From Martelella lutilitoris (GTDB lineage: Bacteria; Pseudomonadota; Alphaproteobacteria; Rhizobiales; Rhizobiaceae): a DNA stretch of 64,000 nucleotides. A program made the translations under genes and the position numbers. How positions within the stretch are numbered: position 1 is the first letter of the stretch; every line of letters starts with the position of its first letter. The notes under the pieces are model-generated. The model had not been told where the DNA came from. It did no database searches and saw nothing but the letters and a program-made list of their open reading frames with translations. The stretch lies in contig NZ_CP066786.1 of NCBI RefSeq assembly GCF_016598595.1, forward strand, positions 395,501-459,500, read 5' to 3'. Positions 8,293 through 16,109 of this stretch are shown in pieces.

Positions 8293-9446
8293 GTCCAGCG
8301 CTCCGCCAGCCGGTCGAGCATGGCAAGGCATTGGAAAAGCTGCTCGGCGCTGATGAACTCATCCGGCTTGTGCGCCTGGTCGATCGAGCCCGGTCCGCAG
8401 ACCACGACATCCATGCCGATCTCCTGAAAGAAGCCGGCTTCCGTGCCGAAGGGCACGACGTCGGCCCGGTTCTCGCCGGTGAGCGCAAAGGCAAGGTCGC
8501 GGGCGCTGTTGGCGTTTTTAGGAAAGAGCGCGGCCGCCTCGCCGATTACCTCCGTCTCTATTCCCGCTTCGGGCGTGTGCCGGCGCATTTCGGGCAGAAG
8601 CCTGGTGCGGCAGTATTCGGCGATTTCCTGCTTCACATAGCCAAGGTCCTCTGCCACCACCGGTCGCGTTTCCCATTTCAACACCGCGCGCGGGGCAATC
8701 ACGTTGTGCGACATGCCACCCTCCAGCCCGCCGACATTGAGCGTGGCATAGGGCGGTTCGTAGCGCGAGCCGACGGGCGTCCGCGCGATCAGCCCGTCAC
8801 GCAGTTCCAGAAGGCGCGCGATGTAGCGGGCGGCATATTCCACGGCGTTGACCCCGGCATCCGGCGCGGAGGAGTGGCCGGAGCGGCCGGTAAAGGTCAC
8901 GGTATATTCGCAGCACCCCTTGTGGCCCTCGATCACTCGCATCAGCGTCGGCTCGCCGACGATGGCAAGGCCCGGCTGGATGTCGCGGTCTTTCAGGTGC
9001 TCGACCAGGTTCTTCGCGCCGATGCAGCCGACCTCCTCGTCATGTGTGAAGGCGAAGTGGATCGGCCTCTTCTCGGCGGCGGTCGCCAGTTCTTCACGGC
9101 GGGCAAGGCAACAGGCTATGAAGCCCTTCATGTCCGCCGTGCCGCGTCCGTAAAGCCGGCCGTCGCGCTCGGCGAGTTCAAAGGGGTCGCTCGCCCACAT
9201 ATGTTCGTCGACCGGCACCACATCCGTATGGCCGGAAAGCATCAGCCCGCCGGATTTCTCGGGGCCGAGCGAGGCGAAGAGATTGGCCTTGGTGCCCGTC
9301 TCGTCGGTGAAGATCTCCACCCGCGCTCCGACATCTGCCAGCCTGTCGGCGATATAGGCGATCACCGGCAGGTTGCTTTCCGACGAGACCGAGGGGAAGG
9401 CGATGAGATCGGCCAGAATGTCGCGGCAGGCGGCAAGTTCGGACAT
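8289..9446 (-). CDS. argE: M20 metallopeptidase, acetylornithine deacetylase (ArgE)-like
   Basis: The 385-residue protein has the M20 Zn2 core: SGHTDVVP (first ligand His and bridging region), GRGTADMKGF, HDEEVGCIGA with the catalytic Glu, and a GRSGHSSAPDAG dimerisation segment. By sequence it is an ArgE-type deacetylase removing acetyl from N-alpha-acetyl amino acids. Its place between an ectoine-hydrolase-like gene (7 bases upstream) and a GntR regulator (4-bp overlap) suggests a catabolic substrate, for example N-acetyl-diaminobutyrate or another N-acyl amino acid, rather than arginine biosynthesis. DoeB, which usually does this job in ectoine breakdown, belongs to a different (AstE-like) family and is absent here. 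Confidence 0.82.
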   Translation of the reverse strand: MSELAACRDILADLIAFPSVSSESNLPVIAYIADRLADVGARVEIFTDETGTKANLFASLGPEKSGGLMLSGHTDVVPVDEHMWASDPFELAERDGRLYGRGTADMKGFIACCLARREELATAAEKRPIHFAFTHDEEVGCIGAKNLVEHLKDRDIQPGLAIVGEPTLMRVIEGHKGCCEYTVTFTGRSGHSSAPDAGVNAVEYAARYIARLLELRDGLIARTPVGSRYEPPYATLNVGGLEGGMSHNVIAPRAVLKWETRPVVAEDLGYVKQEIAEYCRTRLLPEMRRHTPEAGIETEVIGEAAALFPKNANSARDLAFALTGENRADVVPFGTEAGFFQEIGMDVVVCGPGSIDQAHKPDEFISAEQLFQCLAMLDRLAERWT

Positions 9447-9453
9447 GGGGTCT

Positions 9454-10632
9454 TCAGCCTTTCACGAACAGCTTGCGTTCGATATTGCAGAGCGCCTCGG
9501 CCGGGCCGTCCTCCTTGATCAGGATGGTCTCGGTGATCTCCAGCCCCCAGTCATCCATCCACAGGCCCGGCATGAAATGCAGCGTCATGCCGGGCTTCAG
9601 AAGCGTGTCATCGCTGGTGCGGATGGAGACCGTGTGCTCGCCCCAGTCGGGCGGATAGGCAAGGCCGGTGGCATAGCCGCAGCGGTTCGGCCGCTCGATG
9701 CCGACCTTCCAGAGTTCCCGTTCCATGGCGGCGGCGATATCGCCGGCGCGGTTTCCGGCCTTGGCCGCCTCGATGCCCGCATTGAGCCCGGCAACGGCGG
9801 CATCGGCGGCGGCCTTCATGTGGTCCGGCGGCGCGCCGAAGAAGATCGTGCGCGACAGCGGAGCATGGTAACGGCGATAGCAGCCCGCCTGCTCGATGAA
9901 GGTCGCCTCGCCCATGCGGAATTCATCGCTGTTCCAGGTGAGGTGGGGGGCGGAGGCATCGGCGCCGGAGGGCAGAAGCGGCATGATGGCGGGATAGTCG
10001 CCCCAGGCGTCATCAACGCCGTCGATTGCCGCCTTCATCAGTTCGCCGACGAAGCGGTTTTTCTTCATGCCCGGCTCGGCGATCTCCATGGCGTGCGACA
10101 TCACCTTGTCGGAGATCCTCGCCGCCTTGCGCATGAAGGCGATTTCTTCGTCCGACTTGACCACGCGCTGCCAGTCGACAAGGCCGGAAGCGTCAATGAT
10201 CGTCGCGTCGGGAAGTCCTGCGACGAGCGCCTTGTGACCGGCCGCTGAATAGTAATAGGCGGTCATCTCCACGCCGATGCGGTTTTTGCCATGATCGAGT
10301 TCCCGGATCTTGTCGGCAAGGTCGTCCATCGGGTGGCAGTCGGCGGCCTGCACATAGCGGTCGGCATAATAGATGATATGGTCTTCATCGATATAGGAGG
10401 TGCGGCGCGCGCCGTTGGCATCCATCAGCCTGCCCCACCAGAACGGCATGCCGGTGGGGGTCACCAGAACGGCCTGGTCGACGTAAAAGGACCAGCCGTC
10501 ATAGCCGGTCAGCCAGTTCATGCCGGCAGGGGCGGTGACGACCAGCACATCGAGGCCCGCGGCTTCCATGGCCTTGCGGGTCAGCGCCAGGCGGCGGTCA
10601 TATTCGGATCTGGAAAAAGGCAGCGCTGGCAT
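9454..10632 (-). CDS. doeA: M24-family hydrolase, ectoine hydrolase (DoeA/EutD)-like
   Basis: This 392-residue protein has the creatinase/aminopeptidase-P N-terminal domain and a pita-bread C-terminal domain. The segment MNWLTGYDGWSFYVDQ and the region HYHAPLSR-like (here YRRYHAPLSRTIFFG) match ectoine hydrolases, which open the ring of ectoine to N-acetyl-2,4-diaminobutyrates. Several classical M24 metal ligands appear replaced, as in DoeA. It heads the minus-strand operon with argE-like and gntR genes. No ectoine ABC transporter (ehu) or DoeB/EutABC is in the window, so the substrate could be another cyclic amide or N-acyl compound. Confidence 0.75.
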   Translation of the reverse strand: MPALPFSRSEYDRRLALTRKAMEAAGLDVLVVTAPAGMNWLTGYDGWSFYVDQAVLVTPTGMPFWWGRLMDANGARRTSYIDEDHIIYYADRYVQAADCHPMDDLADKIRELDHGKNRIGVEMTAYYYSAAGHKALVAGLPDATIIDASGLVDWQRVVKSDEEIAFMRKAARISDKVMSHAMEIAEPGMKKNRFVGELMKAAIDGVDDAWGDYPAIMPLLPSGADASAPHLTWNSDEFRMGEATFIEQAGCYRRYHAPLSRTIFFGAPPDHMKAAADAAVAGLNAGIEAAKAGNRAGDIAAAMERELWKVGIERPNRCGYATGLAYPPDWGEHTVSIRTSDDTLLKPGMTLHFMPGLWMDDWGLEITETILIKEDGPAEALCNIERKLFVKG

Positions 10633-10648
10633 GGTTCCCTCATATTAT

Positions 10649-10658
10649 TTGTGCACAA
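10649..10658. promoter_or_regulatory. GntR-type palindrome near the doeA-like start
   Basis: TTGTGCACAA is a perfect 10-bp palindrome 17 bases upstream of the doeA-like start codon. It resembles the second palindrome at 10749-10764 (TTGTATACAA core), differing only in the central bases. The likely regulator is the GntR protein encoded at the end of this operon. Confidence 0.55.
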
Positions 10659-10748
10659 CAGACGCAGGTGATCGGAAATAAGCGTAAAAAGAAACAAAAA
10701 TCGACAAATTTAGACCGGATTCCGGGTTGACTTTCATGTCTTGTCGCC

Positions 10749-10764
10749 GTGTTGTATACAACAC
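10749..10764. promoter_or_regulatory. GntR-type palindrome upstream of the aminotransferase
   Basis: GTGTTGTATACAACAC is a perfect 16-bp palindrome with a TTGTATACAA core, typical of FCD-type GntR operators. It lies about 90 bases upstream of the aminotransferase and 117 bases from the divergent doeA-like gene. A TTGACT hexamer at 10727-10732 upstream could be a -35 box, so binding here would cover the promoter. Confidence 0.65.
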
Positions 10765-10851
10765 GTTTTCCGTGTCCGGTGCAACAGGTTTCAAACGTCA
10801 AAAACACCCGGACGATGCAGTTCTTCAAACACCCGCACCGCGAGGATAATG

Positions 10852-12222
10852 ATGCTCACCAACGACCAGCTCGACCGTTTCGACCGCGAGAACTTCTTCC
10901 ACCCTTCGACCCATCTCGCCCAGCATGCGCGCGGCGAAAGCCCCAGCCGTATCGTCAAGACGGGCAAGGGCGTGTTCATCGAGGACCGCGACGGCAAGAA
11001 GCTGCTGGACGCCTTTGGCGGGCTTTACTGCGTCAATGTCGGCTATGGACAGGAGAGCATTATCGAGGCGATCGCCGAGCAGGCGAAGGAGCTTGCCTAC
11101 TATCACGCCTATGCCGGCCACGGCACGGAAGCGGCGATCAACCTGGCCAAGATGGTGATCGACCGCGCGCCGGAGCACATGTCCAAGGTCTATTTCGGCC
11201 TGTCAGGCTCGGATGCCAACGAGACCAACATCAAGCTCGTCTGGTACTACAACAACATCCTCGGCCGTCCGGAAAAGAAGAAGATCATCTCCCGCTGGCG
11301 CGGCTATCACGGCTCCGGGCTGATGACCGGCTCGCTGACCGGCCTTCCCGGCTTCCAGAGAAAATTCGACCTGCCGCTGGAACGCGTGTTCCACACCGAA
11401 GCGCCCTATTATTACCGCCGCAAGGATCTCGCCATGAGCGAGTCCGATTTCGTGGCCTATTGCGTGGCCGAACTCGAACATCGGATCGAGCGCGAGGGCG
11501 CCGATACGATCGCGGCCTTCATCGGCGAGCCGGTGCTGGGCACGGGCGGCCTCGTGCCCCCGCCCGAAGGCTATTGGGAGGCGATTTCCGCCGTTCTGGA
11601 AAAGCACGACATCCTGCTGATCGCCGATGAGGTCGTCACCGGCTTCGGCCGTCTCGGCTCGATGTTCGGCTCGGCGCATTTCGGCCTGAAACCCGATCTC
11701 ATCACCATCGCCAAGGGGCTGACGTCCGCCTATGCGCCGCTGTCCGGATCCATCGTCTCGGAGAAGATGTGGAAGGTTCTGGAACAGGGGACCGACGAGA
11801 ACGGCCCGATCGGCCATGGCTGGACCTATTCCGCCCACCCGCTCGGGGCTGCCGCCGGCGTTGCCAATCTGAAGCTGATCGACGAATTGGGCCTGGTGAA
11901 GAACGCCGGTGAGACCGGCGCCTATTTCCGCGCCGCGATGCAGGATGCGCTCGGCGACCATGCCCATGTCGGCGATGTGCGCGGCGAAGGCATGCTGCTG
12001 GCCGTCGAATTCGTCAGGGATCGCGAGAGCCGCACTTTCTTCGACCCGGAGGAAAAGATCGGCTACAAGCTCGCCGCCGCGCTCCTGTCGGAAGGCGTCA
12101 TCGCCCGCGCCATGCCGGAAGGCGATATTCTGGGCTATGCCCCGCCGCTGTGCCTGACCCATGAAGAGGCCGACCGGATCGTCGCCGCGACGAAGAAGGC
12201 GGTGACGGCGGTTCTCGGCTGA
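10852..12222 (+). CDS. Class III (omega) aminotransferase, possible diaminobutyrate transaminase
   Basis: The 456-residue PLP enzyme shows the class III pattern: GGLYCVNVGYG, SGSDANETNIKLVWYYNN for cofactor phosphate binding, the SRWRGYHG segment, the PLP-pyridine Asp in LLIADEVVTGFGRLG and the Schiff-base Lys in ITIAKGLTSAYAPLSG. The family includes putrescine-, taurine- and omega-amino acid:pyruvate transaminases and DoeD. It is divergent from the ectoine-hydrolase-like operon and shares its operator region, so conversion of diaminobutyrate to aspartate semialdehyde (the DoeD step) is a reasonable guess. The start may be ATG 10849 or 10852; the second is better spaced from GAGGA. Confidence 0.85.
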   Translation: MLTNDQLDRFDRENFFHPSTHLAQHARGESPSRIVKTGKGVFIEDRDGKKLLDAFGGLYCVNVGYGQESIIEAIAEQAKELAYYHAYAGHGTEAAINLAKMVIDRAPEHMSKVYFGLSGSDANETNIKLVWYYNNILGRPEKKKIISRWRGYHGSGLMTGSLTGLPGFQRKFDLPLERVFHTEAPYYYRRKDLAMSESDFVAYCVAELEHRIEREGADTIAAFIGEPVLGTGGLVPPPEGYWEAISAVLEKHDILLIADEVVTGFGRLGSMFGSAHFGLKPDLITIAKGLTSAYAPLSGSIVSEKMWKVLEQGTDENGPIGHGWTYSAHPLGAAAGVANLKLIDELGLVKNAGETGAYFRAAMQDALGDHAHVGDVRGEGMLLAVEFVRDRESRTFFDPEEKIGYKLAAALLSEGVIARAMPEGDILGYAPPLCLTHEEADRIVAATKKAVTAVLG

Positions 12223-12266
12223 GGGCAGTGCGTCGGAGGCGCCGCAGAAGGTGGTATTCCTCTAGC

Positions 12267-12368
12267 GCATCGGCCCGAAAATCGGAATCGATTTTCGGAA
12301 AGCACGATGCGTAGATTCAATAGGTTAGAGCGTCCTTTGTGCGTCCGAATGGACGCACGGCGCTCTAG
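12267..12368. repeat. 102-bp double-hairpin intergenic repeat, copy A
   Basis: Hairpin 1 is CCGAAAATC-GGAATC-GATTTTCGG enclosed by GCATCG/CGATGC. Hairpin 2 is GTGCGTCC-GAAT-GGACGCAC enclosed by AGAGCG/CGCTCT. Copy B at 41881-41982 has the same length and only five differences, two of which compensate each other in hairpin 2. The repeat lies between two convergent genes (aminotransferase and ybcH-like). Confidence 0.9.
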
Positions 12369-12438
12369 CGGCAGGAAGCATCGGTCGTTCAGACTGTTGG
12401 CAGATGGCCGGCGCCGGGTTTGCAGCGTCTGTTCATGC

Positions 12439-13320
12439 TCAATCACGCTCGTCGATGCGTTTTACAAGCGCGTCGACGAGCGTGTCGTCGAGGTAATGCG
12501 GGCCGTCGAAGAGGTAGAGGTCGTAGCCCTGCATGAGGGTGATCTGGGGCATGAGCTCCTCGGCCGTCGCCGGCCGGAAGCCGCCGTTGGGCAGAGGACG
12601 GAAGGCTTCGGTGATGATCCGCAGGCGATCCTTGCCGAGACTGGCGGCGAGCGCGTCGGCATAGTCGCGCGCCGTCTGCGGGGAACGCGCAGTGACGCCG
12701 GCGCCGTCCTGGAAGAAGACGCCGACATCTGCCGGCAGCCAGGTCGAAAGCCAGTCGGCAAGGGCCGCGCCGCCCATGTCGCTGTTGTCGTAGACGCTGA
12801 TCCAGAGCGGGCGCGGCAGAAGGGCAAGCGCCTTCGGCATCACCTCCGCCGCCTTCTTCCATGTCGGATCGACCTCGACCGGAAAGTAATAGCCTTCGAT
12901 CTCAATCGGCGGTTTCCTGCCTGCAATGGCGGCCGAGGTCTTTGCCAATTGCAGCACATTCTCCCGCGCTTTCTTCTCGTCGAAATCGCCGGCAAGGCCG
13001 AGCGTGACATGCCGGGCCCAGGGCTCCCTGGCGATGCGCCGCCAGTCGGGCATCTGCGTGGGCGCCTTCCCGCCGGTGCCGCGGGCAAAACCGATATCGT
13101 CGACAAGGATCCACTGGATGAGCAGATGGTCCGCGCCGAGACGCTGCCATTCGCCTTCGGGCTTTGCGGTCGCATCATCGACCTGCCAGACGATGCCGGT
13201 GACCGGCCCGTCGACAAGCGCCTCGCGGTGGCCGGGCGACAGGATGAGAAAGCGCCCCAGAAGAAAGGCGCCGCCCAGCAAGAGCACGGCCGGCAGGACC
13301 CTGAGCAGGCGGCGGGTCAT
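12439..13320 (-). CDS. YbcH-like protein of the Nfr exopolysaccharide locus
   Basis: The 293-residue protein starts with a signal anchor (RRLLRVLPAVLLLGGAFLLG) and should face the periplasm. The body has aromatic-rich blocks such as VWQVDDA, EIEGYYFPVEVDPTW and LYLFDGPHYLDD, which recall TIM-barrel glycoside-hydrolase-like proteins, but I cannot name catalytic residues with certainty. The start at 13320 makes an ATGA overlap with the nfrA-like gene. It is the last gene in the order nfrB-nfrA-this gene, the same place and size as ybcH (296 aa) in E. coli. A role in trimming or handling the secreted glycan is inferred from context only. Confidence 0.65.
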   Translation of the reverse strand: MTRRLLRVLPAVLLLGGAFLLGRFLILSPGHREALVDGPVTGIVWQVDDATAKPEGEWQRLGADHLLIQWILVDDIGFARGTGGKAPTQMPDWRRIAREPWARHVTLGLAGDFDEKKARENVLQLAKTSAAIAGRKPPIEIEGYYFPVEVDPTWKKAAEVMPKALALLPRPLWISVYDNSDMGGAALADWLSTWLPADVGVFFQDGAGVTARSPQTARDYADALAASLGKDRLRIITEAFRPLPNGGFRPATAEELMPQITLMQGYDLYLFDGPHYLDDTLVDALVKRIDERD

Positions 13321-16109
13321 ATCATGAGATTGAGGGAAGCGAACCATCCGCGCGCCCTGTCATCGCCGCCGAGCCTTGCCCGGTACTGGCCGTTGATATC
13401 GATATGCGACATCGGCGCTTCGTACTTCGTCTGCCGGAACCAATAGCGCAGATTGATCCCCGGTCCCGCGCCCAGCGCGAATTCCGTCGCATAGGTGTCG
13501 TTGTAGTCCGCCGCGATGCCGATATAGGGTGTGACGATGAGGGTCCCGTCGTCGTTGAGCGCGAAGCTGCGGCCAAGGCTCGCATTTGCGAGCGCGAAAT
13601 CCTCGTCGCTGTCGAAATAGCGTCCGGCCTCGCCATAATACCAGCCCGTCCACCAGGCATCCGAGCCGGGCATCAGGTCGGTGTTGAACCCGTCCGAGAT
13701 GGCCGCCCGCACCAGCGTGTCGTCGCGGCTGTAGCGCCCGATCTTGAAGTAGCGCGCGGCCTCCAGCGCCAGGTTGAGATTGGTAAACGGCTTGACGCGC
13801 ACGCCCGCCGCCCCCTGCATGGTCGATAGCCCGACAGCGCCGCCGAGCGAATCGTAAAGCGTGGTGAACTGGCGGACAAAGAGATCGACCGTGCGTCCGT
13901 CCCGGTAACCGATGACCGGCGGCCGCCAGAAGACCTCCGAGCCGAGCTGCATGCTGCGCCCGGCAGAAGCCGGCGGCGTGATGTAGCCGTCGGAAATGCC
14001 GGTGCTGCCGTAGAAAAGACCGATATTGGCGCCCCAGCGCCGGGAGATATCCGAAACCTCGCGCCGGAGGCCGAAAAGCCCTTCCGGCGACAGGGAGAGC
14101 CTGCCGGCATCCACCTCATCGATGGCCCGTTTCAGCCAGGAGACCGCATCCTCATTGTGGTAATCCCGCCTTGCCGCATAGGCCGCATCAATCAGCTGGT
14201 TGCCGTCAAGGTCGCCCGCCTGATAGGCCTCGCTGAAGGCGTCATAGGCGAGCGCGCGGTCGCCGAGGCGGGCAGCGAGATAAGCCGTTTCCGTCGGGCC
14301 GATCGACGCGAGGACGCCGTCCTCGGCGGCAGCGCGCAGGCCCGCGCGGGCGCGTCGGTTTTCGCCTTCGGCCAACAACAGGTCGAGCCCGGCAATGGCG
14401 ACATCCGCCTGCTGCCTCTCGCCCTTTGCCAGCATCTCCGCCTGCTCAAGCGCGGTCGCGGCGGCGGTGAAGGTCTCCATCGCGGTCAGCGCCTTTGCCC
14501 GCGCCAGCCAGACGGCGGCATCCGGGCTGTCGCCGAGGGGCATGAGCGCCTCGTAGGCGGTTTCGGGCGCATCCGTCGCCATGGCCGCCGCGGCGAGGCT
14601 AAGCCGGAGACCGGTCTCGTCCGCGGTTTCGCCCGGCAAGGCAAGCGCCTGTTGAAAATCGGCGAGCGCGCCGGTCTGGTCGCCAAGCGCCTGCCGGATG
14701 ACGCCGCGCTGGCTGAGAAGGGTGCGGTCGGGACCGAAGCGGGCGATCGCCGCATCGACGACGCGCAGCGCGTCCTCCCGATCACCGTTGCGATTGAGCA
14801 CATCGACCAGCAGCACCTGGTAGGAGCGGTTGTCGGGCGCGTGGCGGGCCGCCTGCCATGCGGGCTCAAGTGCTGCTTGCGGATCGTCGCGCCTGAGTGC
14901 CGCATAGGCCATTTCGGCGGCTCTTGCTGCCGGCGAGGCGGCGGCCGTTCTCGCCTTCATCTCCGCCAGGGCCTTTCCGGCATTGTCGAGAAGCGCGCGA
15001 TAGTCATCATTGTCGGGCGCAAGCCGGACGGCCTCTCCGGCATTGATGACGGCCTTGCGGAATTCGCCGGCTTCATAGGCGCGGTAGGCGGCATCCGCAG
15101 CCTTGTATGCGGGGTCCTCGGTGGAGGGGAGGGTTGTTTCTGGGGGCTCTTCCGCCGCTGCCGCAACAGGGCTTTCCGCCGCCTGCGCCGTCTGTCCGTC
15201 CCGCTCCTGCCTGATGCCGGCAGCGCGCTCGGAAAGGCGGCGGATGGCCTCGGCGTCGAGGCCCGGTTCGGCGGCCGGTTCCGGCGGCGTGGGTTCGACC
15301 TCCGCCGCTTCTTTGGCGGCAGCTGCCTGTCTTGCCCTGTCCTCGGCAAGGGCGGTTCTCGCATTGTCGAGCAGTGTTCGGTAATCATCGATTTGGGGCG
15401 CCAGCCTGACGGCTTCCTCGGCGGCGGCAACGGCCTGGGCATACTGGCCGCGTTCAAAAGCGCGGTAAGCCGTGTCGGCGGCCTTGTAGGCGGGGTCGTC
15501 GGTGGAAAGGGGCGCGTCCTGGGCATCTTCCGCCGCGATCTCACCTTCTTCTTCGTCCCCTTCCTCTTGCGTGCGGCCTTCGCGGATGGCGGCGGCCCGT
15601 TCGGCGAGGAGGCGAATGGCATCGTCGTCAAGCTCGGGATCAATTGTCGCCTCGGAGGCTGCCGCCGCGTCGGCAGCCTGATAGGCCTCGATGGCAGGAC
15701 CCGGCGTCGCAGCAACGGGTTCCTCTTCGATCGCCTCGGCCTCGGCGGCGAGCTGACGACGGGTCTCGGCATCGACATCCGGGTCGGCGGCGGCGAAAAG
15801 CGCGGTCTCCCGCGCTTCGCCGTCACGGCCTGCGGCGAGGAGCGCCTCCACCAGCGCCAGCCTCAGCTCGCCGGCATCCGGCCTCTGCCGGACCGCTTCC
15901 CGGAGGTCCGCGATCGCCCGTTCGGCATTGCCATCCGCAAGCGCCTGCCTGGCGTTTTGGTAAAGCAGAAGCGGCGGGCCGGCAAGCGGCAGATATTCGA
16001 TCCTGACGGTGGCAGCGCCTGCTGTCGTCTCCTGCGCCGCGACGGACGCGACGGACTGCACGACCATGACTGCGGCAATCAGTAGGGGCAAGGGACGGAA
16101 AGCCTTCAT
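13317..16109 (-). CDS. nfrA: NfrA-like outer-membrane TPR/porin protein for glycan export
   Basis: The 930-residue protein has a signal peptide (about 1-25), then a long TPR-rich periplasmic part with acidic, Ala-rich linkers and two near-duplicate TPR units (each with DPAYKAADxAYRA and VRLAPxxDDYRxLLDNA). It ends in an outer-membrane domain of about 270 residues. That C-terminal part (WGANIGLFYGSTG, WWTGWYYGEAGRYFD, NLRYWFRQTKYEAP, QYRARLGGDDRARGWFASL) resembles the C-terminal domain of NfrA, the phage N4 receptor and glycan exporter. BcsC plays the same role for cellulose. Start and stop overlap the neighbouring genes by 4 bp, so it is translationally coupled to the nfrB-like synthase. Confidence 0.82.
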   Translation of the reverse strand: MKAFRPLPLLIAAVMVVQSVASVAAQETTAGAATVRIEYLPLAGPPLLLYQNARQALADGNAERAIADLREAVRQRPDAGELRLALVEALLAAGRDGEARETALFAAADPDVDAETRRQLAAEAEAIEEEPVAATPGPAIEAYQAADAAAASEATIDPELDDDAIRLLAERAAAIREGRTQEEGDEEEGEIAAEDAQDAPLSTDDPAYKAADTAYRAFERGQYAQAVAAAEEAVRLAPQIDDYRTLLDNARTALAEDRARQAAAAKEAAEVEPTPPEPAAEPGLDAEAIRRLSERAAGIRQERDGQTAQAAESPVAAAAEEPPETTLPSTEDPAYKAADAAYRAYEAGEFRKAVINAGEAVRLAPDNDDYRALLDNAGKALAEMKARTAAASPAARAAEMAYAALRRDDPQAALEPAWQAARHAPDNRSYQVLLVDVLNRNGDREDALRVVDAAIARFGPDRTLLSQRGVIRQALGDQTGALADFQQALALPGETADETGLRLSLAAAAMATDAPETAYEALMPLGDSPDAAVWLARAKALTAMETFTAAATALEQAEMLAKGERQQADVAIAGLDLLLAEGENRRARAGLRAAAEDGVLASIGPTETAYLAARLGDRALAYDAFSEAYQAGDLDGNQLIDAAYAARRDYHNEDAVSWLKRAIDEVDAGRLSLSPEGLFGLRREVSDISRRWGANIGLFYGSTGISDGYITPPASAGRSMQLGSEVFWRPPVIGYRDGRTVDLFVRQFTTLYDSLGGAVGLSTMQGAAGVRVKPFTNLNLALEAARYFKIGRYSRDDTLVRAAISDGFNTDLMPGSDAWWTGWYYGEAGRYFDSDEDFALANASLGRSFALNDDGTLIVTPYIGIAADYNDTYATEFALGAGPGINLRYWFRQTKYEAPMSHIDINGQYRARLGGDDRARGWFASLNLMI

